A stretch of DNA of 64,000 nucleotides from Bradyrhizobium lupini (GCF_040939785.1 NZ_CP162553.1:868001-932000), one strand, 5' to 3'; counted from the stretch's first letter, positions 28,533 through 36,730 are shown. Program-made: numbers and translations. The notes: a model not told the origin generated them from the sequence alone.

Positions 28533-29129
28533 ATGCACAAATTTCCGAAGATTATCACAGCGATGATCGCGACAATCATCTCGCTCCCGGTCGGGCTGTC
28601 TAGTTCCGCGGCACAGGAGACTCGCCTGCTCTCGGCACAGCCCAGTTTGCCTGCAGCCTCAACACATGGCGCGGCAAGAACGCACGCGAATTCATCGGCG
28701 CGGGCCGCGACGCCAAAACAATTTGAGCTGGCGCGCATCGCGCCATCGTCTGCTGCCAAGAAAGAGCACCGCTTAATCCTTCAGGTCAACACAAGCGACT
28801 CCGCGTCAATGAATCTTGCATTGAACAATGCACTCAACGTCGCGCAATACTACAAGGAGGTTGGTGAAGGAGTGAAAGTGGAGGTGATTACCTTCGGCCC
28901 CGGCCTCCATATGCTCCGCGATGACACATCGCCGGTGAAAGCGCGAATTGAGGAAATGGCTCTGAGCACGCCGGAAGTATCATTCAAAGCCTGTGGAAAC
29001 ACGCAAGAGAAAATGCAAAAGGCCGAAAATAAAGACATTCCGATCGTTGCCCAAGCCCAAGTGGTGAGGTCGGGCGTCGTTAGGGTGATGCAGTTGCAGG
29101 AGCAGGGATGGACCTACGTCAAGCCATGA
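28533..29129 (+). CDS. Periplasmic DsrE/F-like protein
   Basis: 198 residues: a signal peptide (IITAMIATIISLPVGLSSSA), a Ser/Ala-rich linker, then a DsrE-fold domain from about residue 75 (HRLILQVNTSDSASMNLALN, GEGVKVEVITFGPGLHML, VSFKACGNTQEKMQKAENKD, VRVMQLQEQGWTYVKP). The single conserved Cys in FKACGNT is where DsrE-family sulfur-carrying or nucleotide-binding proteins keep theirs. Such secreted DsrE-like proteins are known in proteobacteria without a clear role. It is the third gene of the TAXI unit. Larger frames upstream of this ATG are not protein-like, so the start at 28533 is preferred. Confidence 0.85.
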   Translation: MHKFPKIITAMIATIISLPVGLSSSAAQETRLLSAQPSLPAASTHGAARTHANSSARAATPKQFELARIAPSSAAKKEHRLILQVNTSDSASMNLALNNALNVAQYYKEVGEGVKVEVITFGPGLHMLRDDTSPVKARIEEMALSTPEVSFKACGNTQEKMQKAENKDIPIVAQAQVVRSGVVRVMQLQEQGWTYVKP

Positions 29130-29611
29130 AATGGCGACCAGACAATGCCTATCGAGCGGCTAGGTGCCGGCCTGCGGTCGCGACACCCCGATCGAGTGGG
29201 TCGCCGCAGCCGATGCAAATTGACTGGCCTCGATCGGGACAGATCTATCGCGCGCTATTGACCGGGCAGCGCCAGACCGACTGTCTGATCATGCGCACGA
29301 GAGCGACTTCGGGAGCGGGTTGAGCGAACATCGGTTCGTCTCAGTCACTTGCGAGGTCTGGTAGCAATTTTGCGGGGCAGCCCCTGCCCCTCCCATCCTA
29401 CTCGGCCGCCTGCTAAGGTCGATTGTCCCGTAGCAGCATAGGGTATCGGAGATGCAGGGCGGCGCGAGCTGTGACGCACAGTGCTTCGATTTACGTCAGT
29501 TCTGATGACCTCTTTTTCGAGGGCAAGCGATTAAATTACACTGGATTTTATTTTGTTAACGCGTCAGATTTCTAAACTTAAAGCGAGTCGATTTTATGTT
29601 GGGGATGTTAA
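29130..29611. other. Gap with AT-rich right end
   Basis: No convincing gene. Bases 29522-29600 are AT-rich (GGATTTTATTTTGTTAACG) and probably contain the promoter of the next gene. Confidence 0.35.
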
Positions 29612-29908
29612 ATGGCAAAACCTGCCGTTTCCCGTAATGCCTTTCGAGCGTTATTCGCTCTTTATGCGAAAGCTGATCACAAGCACAATGGCGATTATTG
29701 TGTGTTGAAGCTGCCTGGATCCGCTAAAGGCATTCCTGATCGGCTGCTACAGCAGTGGTCGCACCAGGCTGATCTACCCGGCGCTGAAGCCATCGCCAGC
29801 ACACTGGAGCCGCGCACCCGCGAGATCGTGAATGGTCGTAAACGCTATGACCACGCCAGCGACTTTCTCCACGTGCTGCTGAGAGACCTAGAGCTAAGGG
29901 AACACTGA
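29612..29908 (+). CDS. Hypothetical 98-residue protein
   Basis: Unrecognised. The composition is protein-like: VSRNAFRALFALYAKADHKH, a central Lys/Pro-Gly region, and a helical C-terminus (RYDHASDFLHVLLRDLELRE). No signal peptide or membrane segment. It starts ATGGCAAAACC just after an AT-rich stretch and is followed in the same direction by a DUF7662-like gene and then a strong terminator, so the two may form one unit. Confidence 0.6.
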   Translation: MAKPAVSRNAFRALFALYAKADHKHNGDYCVLKLPGSAKGIPDRLLQQWSHQADLPGAEAIASTLEPRTREIVNGRKRYDHASDFLHVLLRDLELREH

Positions 29909-30043
29909 AGAGACGTCGCTGCGTCAGGCTCCGCGAGGTCTTGCAGACCTGAATGATAATGCCTTTTGCCTCCGCGCTCTATATGCACCAGTCTGCTATT
30001 CCAATGCCGGGCAGCCGGCCCATTTTGTCGATATGGTGCTCGC

Positions 30044-30331
30044 ATGCCGAGGTCGATTTACCAGCCATTGCATGAAAGGCTGCGAACGGAGAACGGTCAA
30101 AGTCTCCGCCTCACCTTTTCAGAAATTGAAGCGATCTTGGGGAAGCCTCTGCCGAGATCGGCCTACACCTTCACTGCGTGGTGGAGCACACTGAAGAGAG
30201 CAGGTCCTCAAGCGAGAGCCTGGATATCCGCTGGTTATCGTGTCCGGGTCTCAATGAAGCACCGCATCGTCGAATTCTATCGTTCTGATGTGAACACCAA
30301 TGATCGTCATGGAACGCCCTGGCTGCATTGA
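30044..30331 (+). CDS. DUF7662-like protein
   Basis: 95 residues. It matches the pattern of a small family I know as DUF7662: YQPLHERL near the start, then LRLTFSEIEAILGKPLPRSA and the AWW pair (TFTAWWSTLKRAGPQARAWI). Family members are found alone or attached to nucleases and defence-related proteins, but the function is not established. The ATG at 30044 is taken because it starts the conserved part; a frame open further upstream is not protein-like. A perfect hairpin terminator follows 85 bases after the stop. Confidence 0.75.
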   Translation: MPRSIYQPLHERLRTENGQSLRLTFSEIEAILGKPLPRSAYTFTAWWSTLKRAGPQARAWISAGYRVRVSMKHRIVEFYRSDVNTNDRHGTPWLH

Positions 30332-30416
30332 AGCTTCCCATGATGGCGGACCTATCAACCTCGGTGTTCGGGACAAACTGCGAGAACAAGCCGGCGCAGA
30401 ATCAAGTTGCAACTTC

Positions 30417-30451
30417 AGGGCCGCAGCGAAAACTGCTGCGGCCCTGTTTTT
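30417..30451 (+). terminator. Rho-independent terminator
   Basis: An 11-bp perfect stem, AGGGCCGCAGC with GCTGCGGCCCT, a 7-base loop (GAAAACT), then GTTTTT. It ends the transcript of the DUF7662-like gene. Confidence 0.9.
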
Positions 30452-30522
30452 GAGCGGAAGCCGCGAACCGGATGCTCCGGAACGTGGCGAGAAAACTCTA
30501 ACGGGAACGCTGCGCGATGGCT

Positions 30523-31053
30523 TTAAGCCGCATGAGGGTTGACGATGGTGTACCCTCGCAGGGAGCGCGGGTGAATTCGCGTTGCGTGCCCACCTGAGTT
30601 GGCATCGTACGCCTTCCAGATGTCACCAGCGATGTGCTGTTCAAGGACGAAGACGTGTCCACGTCGCGCGGCAACCATTCCCGGTGCTGGCGAGGTGCGG
30701 GGAAAGCGCAGCCAATTGGCTGCGAGGTTCAGTTCCGGTACTACCCGACCAAACACTCGGATCGCCGCACCACATCCGCAGAACGATCGAGGGCAACCGG
30801 CCGGACGACCGCTAACGATCTCACTACTTAAGGCCCCTGAGCTGGCCACAGACATCCGTAGGCTAGCAACGGCACCTCGCTGCAGGCGCGGTGCCGGTCT
30901 CGTGTATCTCTGCGCTTGCACCAGCGAAGATGAAAAGTCGCATGGCATAATCACGTTGCATTCAGGTGGCAAAGCGGCGCGCAAGGGGCGCGCTTCAGAT
31001 GAAATGGATGTCGCAAAAGCGAGCAATAAAGCTACGACTACTCGAATGAACAT
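30523..31053 (-). CDS. Exported protein with GCP..FCGC segment
   Basis: 176 residues with a clear signal peptide (FIRVVVALLLAFATSISSEA). The C-terminal half contains SGRPAGCPRSFCGCGAAIRV, NLAANWLRFPRTSPAPGMVA, ARRGHVFVLEQHIAGDIWKA and YDANSGGHATRIHPRSLRGY. I know this arrangement from unnamed exported proteins of rhizobia. A Cys cluster with a following His-Val-Phe and D-x-N-S-G-G-H pattern suggests an amidase-like (CHAP/NlpC-like) fold; that is a guess. It is convergent with the terminator, and its promoter should lie in the AT-rich stretch 31098-31165. Confidence 0.8.
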   Translation of the reverse strand: MFIRVVVALLLAFATSISSEARPLRAALPPECNVIMPCDFSSSLVQAQRYTRPAPRLQRGAVASLRMSVASSGALSSEIVSGRPAGCPRSFCGCGAAIRVFGRVVPELNLAANWLRFPRTSPAPGMVAARRGHVFVLEQHIAGDIWKAYDANSGGHATRIHPRSLRGYTIVNPHAA

Positions 31054-31232
31054 GCAGGACTCCGGGTTAATAGCCCTGCCCCGACGCGCAGAAAGCGCCT
31101 TTTAATTTGGCGAAATTAAGTTGCAAAACTAGCATTAAATAGGATTCTATGGCCGAGTTAAATCAAGAAAGGAACGTTTCGATTTGCCTCGAGTCCTTGT
31201 GCGACCGATCCCTTGTTGTCGTGGATCGATAG

Positions 31233-31391
31233 ATGGAAAAAGCAGTCGCCTACGCAATCTCAGCGGCCCTCGTAGGTATCGGTGTTTTGATACTGGTCGT
31301 TGGCCTGTCCTCCAGCTCGCCCGCTTTGTGGGTGATGGTCGCGCTCGTGCCGATCACGATCGGGATCGTGAGCGCTTTTGGCCCCGTGTAA
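31233..31391 (+). CDS. 52-residue membrane protein
   Basis: Two hydrophobic helices (AISAALVGIGVLILVVGLSS and ALWVMVALVPITIGIVSAFG) are joined by a short polar turn, with a Lys near the start. The layout is that of a tiny inner-membrane hairpin. The ATG is at 31233 and the TAA at 31389. Protein-like composition and exact hairpin topology support it, though the ribosome site is weak. Function unknown. Confidence 0.55.
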   Translation: MEKAVAYAISAALVGIGVLILVVGLSSSSPALWVMVALVPITIGIVSAFGPV

Positions 31392-31489
31392 GGATGGGGA
31401 AAACGGCCGATGCGTCAGATCGTCTGCATTTTCCGAATCGCGCCTCTGTGCACGCTCTCAACTGGTTTCAGATTTGCGGGTACACGCGC

Positions 31490-31648
31490 GTGAGCCATTT
31501 CGTCTCTATGCTTCTGCTTGCCCTCGCCCTGACGCTGACCTTGTGCTTCGGGGTGGCAGCCTGGCGCGTGTCGGCCGGCAATGACGTCGAGATCACCGCA
31601 ACGATTCCGCATGGGGAATACGGATGGAGATCGAGGTCGAGGAACTGA
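31490..31648 (+). CDS. Small membrane peptide, family TLTLCFG copy 1
   Basis: About 52 residues from a GTG, or 46 from the ATG at 31508. The hydrophobic core LLLALALTLTLCFGVAAWR and the DNA around it (GCGCGTGAGC, then TTC and a run of Leu codons) match the gene at 34163 closely. Probably a single-pass membrane or exported peptide with a polar tail (NDVEITATIPHGEYGW). The paralogy is what makes it credible. Confidence 0.5.
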   Translation: MSHFVSMLLLALALTLTLCFGVAAWRVSAGNDVEITATIPHGEYGWRSRSRN

Positions 31649-31771
31649 ATGCCTTGCGCTCACCCTTCGGCTACATCCTGGCGACTATGAACGTGGACCT
31701 TGACGACTCGCCATCGAGCGGAGGCTGCCCCGCGTCTCCTACCGTCCTGCCTCGGGCTCGCCGACGGGCCT

Positions 31772-32066
31772 TTAGGACCGCAGGTCGTCCGTTCGCAACA
31801 TAGCGATCAGATTCGCGACCGCCAGCTCCAGGTGCGGCAGGGCATCACAGGGCTCTGCGGCATCGAGATCGTCCACGTGCCAATTCTGGACCCGGTCCGC
31901 GATGGCCAGGAAAGCGGCGTTCGACCATCGATTGATGCTCCGCCTCTTTTAATCCTATGACGATATCTGCTTGCCGGAAGTCAGGTAAGGTGCACGGCAG
32001 CGGAAGTTCATCAGCATCGTTGCCGAAAAATCCCCGACACGCGGCGAGGTCATAGCTTACCGTCAA
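31772..32066 (-). pseudogene. Low-molecular-weight phosphatase remnant
   Basis: Two frames together read like the C-terminal two-thirds of a low-Mr protein-tyrosine phosphatase/arsenate-reductase-like protein: FRQADIVIGLKEAEHQSMVE in one frame, then DRVQNWHVDDLDAAEPCDAL and LELAVANLIAML in another, joined near 31900. The N-terminal active-site loop (C-x5-R-S) is absent. Dead by both truncation and frameshift. It adjoins the next leftward gene at 32063. Confidence 0.65.
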
Positions 32067-32278
32067 CTATTCTGACGAAGGAGGAATGGCATCAGCTTCT
32101 CAAAGATTTCTATCCGAAAGCGATCAATCTCCCAACTGAGCGCATCGCTGAATCCCGCGGCATACGCATGGATGATCGCTCGGTCCGCAGTCACTTTGGT
32201 CGTCACGCCATTTACGACCACCGAGCCTGTCAGGATCTTTCCGTCCCATTCAACAGCGCGACCATAACCCACCGACAT
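32063..32278 (-). CDS. Small DUF1488-like protein
   Basis: About 71 residues. The first half, GYGRAVEWDGKILTGSVVVN followed by VTADRAIIHAYA, has the layout of DUF1488 proteins: an aromatic-rich strand, W-DG, then V..VT..AL. These are short proteins of unknown role common in rhizobia. The C-terminal part (RFRIEIFEKLMPFLLRQ) is helical. The ATG nearest the conserved part is used; another lies 15 bases upstream. Confidence 0.5.
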   Translation of the reverse strand: MSVGYGRAVEWDGKILTGSVVVNGVTTKVTADRAIIHAYAAGFSDALSWEIDRFRIEIFEKLMPFLLRQNS

Positions 32279-32439
32279 GGCAACTCCAAACACAAGAAGG
32301 GTTGGTCTTATGCCGCACCAGGCGGTTATCTCACACCCACGTCGTCGCTTGTTTGTTCGTGCTGCCGCTCATCGTCCTCATCTCGGATAAGTTTGTGAGA
32401 TTAGCGCAAACCAAAGCAAGGCACGACTGCGCACCACAG

Positions 32440-32754
32440 TCAGTTCCTTCCGATTCTCTCGATGAATTCCAACGCGGCTGGCGCAATGTCATCGAACTCG
32501 ACAAAGCAGCGGCGCAGTTCATCTGCGATCTCTACGGTTACATCACGCGACCATCCCTCAACCGTGTTGAAGACCACGATCCGAGCAGGGTGCTTGTATT
32601 GACCTTCCATTATTTGGCGCATCAGCGTCGCTCGACCAGTGTCGTCTTCGGAGGTTTCGCTCCAGGCACGGCCGAGCCCACCTCCATAATCCTCGAGCAC
32701 AAGATAGACGTCACGTGGATATGGATGAGGCACGATGGACGGAGAATGAGGCAT
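32440..32754 (-). CDS. Hypothetical conserved protein (DVYLVLEDYGG type)
   Basis: 104 residues. Characteristic stretches are RDVYLVLEDYGGGLGRAW, EGQYKHPARIVVFNTVEGWS and RDVTVEIADELRRCF. I recall closely similar short proteins in many Bradyrhizobium genomes, where they have no assigned role. The fold looks like a small alpha/beta domain in the cytoplasm. The start lies directly after an AT-rich island with CATTTAATT at 32778, which should hold the promoter. Confidence 0.8.
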   Translation of the reverse strand: MPHSPSIVPHPYPRDVYLVLEDYGGGLGRAWSETSEDDTGRATLMRQIMEGQYKHPARIVVFNTVEGWSRDVTVEIADELRRCFVEFDDIAPAALEFIERIGRN

Positions 32755-32764
32755 GATCCCAAAA

Positions 32765-32830
32765 CTCTGAAAATCGTCATTTAATTTCTATATTAAACTA
32801 TATTAAATATGCAATTTCAATCTAATTTAC
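32765..32830. promoter_or_regulatory. AT-rich island upstream of the DVYLVLEDYGG gene
   Basis: CATTTAATT at 32778-32786, then CTATATTAAACTATATTAAA. Same nine-base motif as at four other promoter islands in the window. Confidence 0.5.
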
Positions 32831-33261
32831 AGCCGTCCGGCTGCGCTTTCGATCGGTCGACACTGCCTATCGAGCGACCCACTCGCCGGCACACGCGCTT
32901 TTGGAGGCGAGCAAAAAGCGAGCCGTGGGGTAACGGCGGCGGCGATGGCTGTCCCAACGGCAAGGACGACAGAGGCCGCTAACGTTTTTCGGAGGCACGG
33001 CGGTTGGTACGGGCTCGCCAATTACCGCGTTTGCCCGATTCCTCTCCCCAAGTGGGCGATGCAGTCGGGCCCCAGCTTTCCCCATTGCCCCAAGCAAGGC
33101 TCATTTTGTTCGGCTTGGAACGACTTACTGATTGCCAAGTTTTCCCGTGCCTCCCCAAGGGGCAGCTGCCTTCACCAAGGCGGCTCGATAGCCCCAGCTT
33201 CACCGCCCTGAGGCTGGGGTCCTTTTGCTGTCTGGATAGCTGCAGACTCAGGAGGGCGTTG
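32831..33261. other. Gap with a possible terminator
   Basis: No convincing gene. At 33191-33226 CCCCAGC and GGCTGGGG could pair around a GC-rich loop and are followed by TCCTTTT, a weak rho-independent terminator on the plus strand. Confidence 0.35.
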
Positions 33262-33456
33262 ATGCAGGGTTATAGCTCGATCCTTCTTGTCCAACGGTTG
33301 AACGACCTCGTTTGTCAACTGTCAGAGCTGGAAGATCTGCGGCTTAAAGTCCAAGAGGCGGAGCGACGCGCCTCGGCTGTACCTGCATTGCAGTCGCCTC
33401 CGAGCACTCAATCGCAGCGACGGCGAGCCGCGGGGGAGCGGACCCCCGAGGAGTGA
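33262..33456 (+). CDS. Short coiled-coil protein, family member 2
   Basis: 64 residues. A Leu heptad helix (LVQRLNDLVCQLSELEDLRL then KVQEAERRA) is followed by a Ser/Gln/Arg-rich tail. The layout matches the genes at 23377 and 39191. The ATG at 33262 has GGAGGG nine bases upstream, the best ribosome site of the three. Function unknown. Confidence 0.65.
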   Translation: MQGYSSILLVQRLNDLVCQLSELEDLRLKVQEAERRASAVPALQSPPSTQSQRRRAAGERTPEE

Positions 33457-33555
33457 CTGGAACCCGATTTATCCTGCGTTAGCGAACGAGCGTAGAGGCT
33501 GTGCAGCTCGACTGCCCTGAAGGGAGTGAACTTCACGATCCTCGCGTGGTGAGGC

Positions 33556-34139
33556 TTGAGCAAGGGGCTTCGCATTCCGCATTTATCTTCGGCTTTCTCG
33601 CGCGACAACACGCGCCAGTCAATTATCCGCGCAGAGCGACTGGCCGCCGAACTGATTGAAAATATCGATCGGCTGTTTGCCCCTCTTCATCTCGATGAGG
33701 GAAATAGGGCGCAGCGCGCTCGAGCGGTCGACCAGCGCAAGCGTGTATTGGCGGATTGGCGCAGGCCGCACGCGACAGCAATGGCGATGAGACAGCATGG
33801 CGTTCTGAAGCCTTGCCCCACGCTGATGTTCGTCAATGGCGCCAGCGAACTCGACAAAAGCACGACCAGGACTTACGTGATACCTGCGTCATGCTGCTCG
33901 ATCGGGCTGGCTGCGACTTGCTGATGACCTGCGACATCACTGGGCATTCATACCGAAGCGCGCAGACCATTGTGAAGCACTCCCGCGCCCGGAAGGCGGC
34001 TCAGGCCGAGTCCGGCATCGACTGGCTTGAATTGCAGGTGCGGAAGGAAGGGCTGAACCTGGATCGTCATTCTGTCGGTGTTTTTCAGCGGTGCATGGCT
34101 CCGGCCGAAGCCTTCGGCTATGCGCGCTCTCGGGCGTGA
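33556..34139 (+). pseudogene. Tyrosine recombinase remnant
   Basis: The frame ending at 34139 carries a phage-type integrase C-terminus: QDLRDTCVMLLDRAGCDLLM followed by ITGHSYRSAQTIVKHS and a helical tail (GIDWLELQVRKEGLNL). The GHS box is there, but the position I would expect for the nucleophilic Tyr, after IVKH, is Ser. Upstream, pieces are spread over two frames and the N-terminal and core domains are not complete. It is an inactive relic and suggests past integration here; no matching attachment site was found. Confidence 0.7.
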
Positions 34140-34162
34140 GAGAGGTGCGCGTGAGCTAGTTC

Positions 34163-34471
34163 ATGTCCGCGCTGCTAGTGGTGACTGCGTTGACGCTGAC
34201 CCTATGCTTCGGCCTGGCAGCCTCGCGCCAGTCCACCGGCAGGGCAGCCGATTTCACCATTGCCTCCCAAAATTCCAGACTGGGACGCGGATGGGATGCC
34301 CCTGAAGACAAATGGCCTCGCCTCGGAAGCAGTAGCATGGCTTCCATTGACGGGGGCTCCCCACCTATCGTGAGCACCGCATCATCAACCGGCAATAAAG
34401 GATCTGGAACTATCTTACACGTAGGTTCTTCCGTTCTGATTGGCCACCGGAGGCTAACAGATGACGGATGA
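34163..34471 (+). CDS. Small membrane or exported peptide, family TLTLCFG copy 2
   Basis: 102 residues if the full frame is used. The N-terminal 25 residues (SALLVVTALTLTLCFGLAAS) form one hydrophobic helix and match copy 1 at 31490, including the upstream GCGCGTGAGC bases. The remainder (Ser, Gly and Asp rich) has no match in copy 1 and may be non-functional read-through. The stop lies within the next gene, overlapping it by 11 bases. Confidence 0.5.
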   Translation: MSALLVVTALTLTLCFGLAASRQSTGRAADFTIASQNSRLGRGWDAPEDKWPRLGSSSMASIDGGSPPIVSTASSTGNKGSGTILHVGSSVLIGHRRLTDDG

Positions 34472-34634
34472 ACAGCTAGCTCTTCAGGCTGTGAGTGACG
34501 CCCAGCGCATTTTGGAAAAATACTTAGAACCGAGGCCCCGGAATAACGAGCGCATCATCTTGGACAAGCTGGTGGAGGTGCTCGAGCGGCCAGATCTTCT
34601 GGTCGCTGTTCATCGGATGCAGCGCGGCTCGTAA
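34461..34634 (+). CDS. 57-residue hypothetical protein (MTDEQLALQAVSDAQ)
   Basis: Its ATG has GGAGG eight bases upstream. It is all-helical: TDEQLALQAVSDAQRILEKY, a turn at EPRPRNNE, then RIILDKLVEVLERPDLLVAV. I recall the same pattern in short unnamed Bradyrhizobium proteins. No Cys, no membrane segment; likely a small cytoplasmic dimer. Confidence 0.7.
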   Translation: MTDEQLALQAVSDAQRILEKYLEPRPRNNERIILDKLVEVLERPDLLVAVHRMQRGS

Positions 34635-34986
34635 GCGCGCCGTTGCTGGTCGGCTCGTGCGAATTCGAGCCAGTCCTCAGCAAGCTTTAGCCACGGCTCC
34701 GCGTCGACGGAACTGACGGGCTTGCGCCGTCCGTTCCCTGCACACGTCAGCTAACTGGTAGAAGCGAAGTACATCTTCAGACATGCAAAATGACGCGACT
34801 AGGCCCATCACCCCGCCTCAAGAGTATCGCCTCTTCCGACACTGCCTGTCGAGTATCTTACATATCATCCTGATTAGGTGACTCCTCGCCCACTGTGCTA
34901 ACTGGCAACCCCGCCGGCCCGCAGACGCTTTCAAGTGCCGGCTTTGCCGGTTGCCAGCACCATATAGGCAGACGCCGCGTCACAAC
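34635..34986. other. Gap without recognisable genes
   Basis: Nothing with protein-like composition. The bases CGACACTGCCTGTCGAG near 34839 resemble CGACACTGCCTATCGAG at 32861, a short repeat of unknown meaning. Confidence 0.35.
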
Positions 34987-35184
34987 TCAGCAGGTGGCGT
35001 ACCAGCCATCAGGAAACGGGAGCGGAGGCCATTCGCCCGCGGTGTCATTCGCGGCCTCCGGCTCGGCGTCGATTGGCCCACCTGCCGAAGGACGCCACGC
35101 AGGAGGCGCACCCGGCTCGCGATCATAGGGGTGCTGGTCGGAAGGCGCTGTGCTGCCGAAGTGCATAGACTCTATCGAGGGCAT
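34987..35184 (-). CDS. 65-residue Pro/Trp-rich hypothetical protein
   Basis: It starts at an ATG just left of an AT-rich stretch (35205-35285). The body is polar and rich in Pro, Ala and Asp (DREPGAPPAWRPSAGGPIDA) and ends EWPPLPFPDGWYATC. No family recognised and no signal peptide. A plausible small gene because of the ordered aromatic C-terminus and the AT-rich promoter-like DNA before it. Confidence 0.45.
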   Translation of the reverse strand: MPSIESMHFGSTAPSDQHPYDREPGAPPAWRPSAGGPIDAEPEAANDTAGEWPPLPFPDGWYATC

Positions 35185-35331
35185 AAGTGCACCCCGCGCT
35201 CTTGATATCTCACAATTAAATAGACAATGCATCTATTAAATATATTAAATGTTTGACTTGTTCAATCGCGAAATGATTGAATAGGTTTGTCCTACGGCGC
35301 CCGTGAGCGCGGTATTTTGAGGCCAGCGACC

Positions 35332-35493
35332 ATGTCCTTGGCATTCCCGCACTGGCTGATGATCGCAGGGCGGGGTGACGGCTATATTGGTGTCCTCGTC
35401 AGCGGAAAGAAAGCGAACCGGGTTGATCGACCGCCATGCGAGCCGATCGATGTGCCGGCTTTACCGCTCCTCAACTCGCATGACCCGCAGTAG
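35332..35493 (+). CDS. 53-residue small protein, possibly damaged membrane peptide
   Basis: It begins SLAFPHWLMIAG and then GDGYIGVLVSGKKANRVD. Short rhizobial membrane peptides of the form PHWLMIAG-hydrophobic-SGKK come to mind; here the expected hydrophobic middle is broken by Arg, Gly and Asp, so a small frameshift pair may have altered it. Weak call. Confidence 0.35.
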   Translation: MSLAFPHWLMIAGRGDGYIGVLVSGKKANRVDRPPCEPIDVPALPLLNSHDPQ

Positions 35494-35527
35494 CTCGCGC
35501 GCGTTCCGCCAAGAGCGAGGGTTAGCA

Positions 35528-35740
35528 ATGGCTGTCAGAATTGAATGGGGTCCGCTTGAGGCGATAACGAACGTCCGCAACGAAGCGTGCAAGGCCCGAG
35601 ACTTCATCATCCAGTCCCATGATGGACACGTGCAGGGGCAGATTGTCGTGCCTGACGACGCCGATCAGTTCGTCATGGGGGCATGTGAAATCCGGCTTCT
35701 CGAGCTGCTAAAGGACGCCATCAAGGAACTGGAGCGGTGA
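35528..35740 (+). CDS. 70-residue hypothetical protein
   Basis: VRIEWGPLEAITNVRNEACK, then a strand-rich middle (DGHVQGQIVVPDDADQFVMG) and a helical end (ACEIRLLELLKDAIKELER). Protein-like composition, with a GAGGG site upstream of the ATG at 35528. No family recognised; cytoplasmic. It follows the previous small frame closely in the same direction. Confidence 0.6.
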   Translation: MAVRIEWGPLEAITNVRNEACKARDFIIQSHDGHVQGQIVVPDDADQFVMGACEIRLLELLKDAIKELER

Positions 35741-35839
35741 ACGCGCCGAAGATTGCCGCCAAAGCGAGTACTAAATTCGATACGTGGTCAAAGCGCCCGG
35801 CCCGCCTGTGCGAACCGGCGGGCCCTGTCCCAGCCACGC

Positions 35840-36035
35840 CTACCGTCTCAGATTACCTGCGGACTGCTCGCCCCGATCGCTCACGATCTCGTAGCTCACC
35901 TTTGCACCTTCTGCCAAACCACTGAAGCCAGCCTTCTCCACCGCTGAAATGTGGACAAAGACGTCCTTCCCGCGGTCGTCGGGCTGAATGAAGCCATAGC
36001 CTTTGGTTGAGCCACTTCACAACACCTGTCGCCAC
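35840..36035 (-). pseudogene. Cold-shock protein gene with five-base deletion
   Basis: It starts VATGVVKW as in CspA-like proteins. A shift follows at about 36012, where comparison with the usual W-F-N-P-T-K-G-Y-G-F coding suggests five bases are missing. The remaining frame is a normal cold-shock domain: FIQPDDRGKDVFVHISAVEK, AGFSGLAEGAKVSYEIVSDR and GEQSAGNLRR to a TAG at 35840. The RNP1 core Lys-Gly-Phe-Gly-Phe-Ile is lost to the deletion. Recently dead, since the rest is intact. Confidence 0.8.
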
Positions 36036-36430
36036 GCACGTCTCTCCTAAATGACCGTCGCCACATGACAGAAGCTGATAAAAACGAAAAGCCCACCAAC
36101 TTAGGATTTAGTTTAAAATGCGAGTTGGATGAATGACCGCCTGTACTGGGACAGGCGTCATGTTGCCCACATGAGGAAGGCAGCCAACGTGAACCGGCGC
36201 CCTCCCGTCAATTTCCCACGGTGGACCAGCAGGGAACGAACACCTCGATAGGGAGCTTGAGAATCTTGCCGGCTCCTCGCGAGCTAACTGAGCGGCCGCG
36301 GCCACCCAAAAGTCGGCCTGAAGCCGGGGCAATCTCACTGCTGGCGCCTACACAGCCGGGACGAACTCGTCGGCTTGGAAATGGCCCGCAATGTGAACCG
36401 GCGAATTTTGTCGCAATCAAATGCGACGCG
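36036..36430. other. Gap without recognisable genes
   Basis: No protein-like frame. Bases 36100-36125 are mildly AT-rich. Confidence 0.35.
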
Positions 36431-36730
36431 CTAACGCACTGAGCGCAGATAATGGTCTGGTCGGTTGGCGCGATTCATCTCAGCGAAGGCCTTCCCCAAC
36501 TCTTCCGCCGTATGCTTCGCCTTGAAATTCTCCCATGCGATCATGAACCGCCCCTTCGCTTCATCGAGTGAGCCAGCTTTCCCGAACGGCGGACCGGGAA
36601 GCGTCACGATGCACGTCCACAACCAAAACCCCGGGGAGCATTCGTTGGCGTAGCGGATGCGCCCGACTAGCTGCCGGTCCTCGTGAACCGTGTAATCATC
36701 CAGGCCTATCATCCGCAGTGTCAGAGGCAT
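36431..36730 (-). CDS. 99-residue hypothetical protein (QLVGRIRYANE type)
   Basis: Typical run: LRMIGLDDYTVHEDRQLVGR, IRYANECSPGFWLWTCIVTL, PGPPFGKAGSLDEAKGRFMI and AWENFKAKHTAEELGKAFAE, ending MNRANRPDHYL. I recall this as a widespread Bradyrhizobium family without a name. It has a beta-rich first half and a helical second half, cytoplasmic. The ATG at 36730 begins the conserved part; a longer frame upstream is not protein-like. Confidence 0.8.
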   Translation of the reverse strand: MPLTLRMIGLDDYTVHEDRQLVGRIRYANECSPGFWLWTCIVTLPGPPFGKAGSLDEAKGRFMIAWENFKAKHTAEELGKAFAEMNRANRPDHYLRSVR

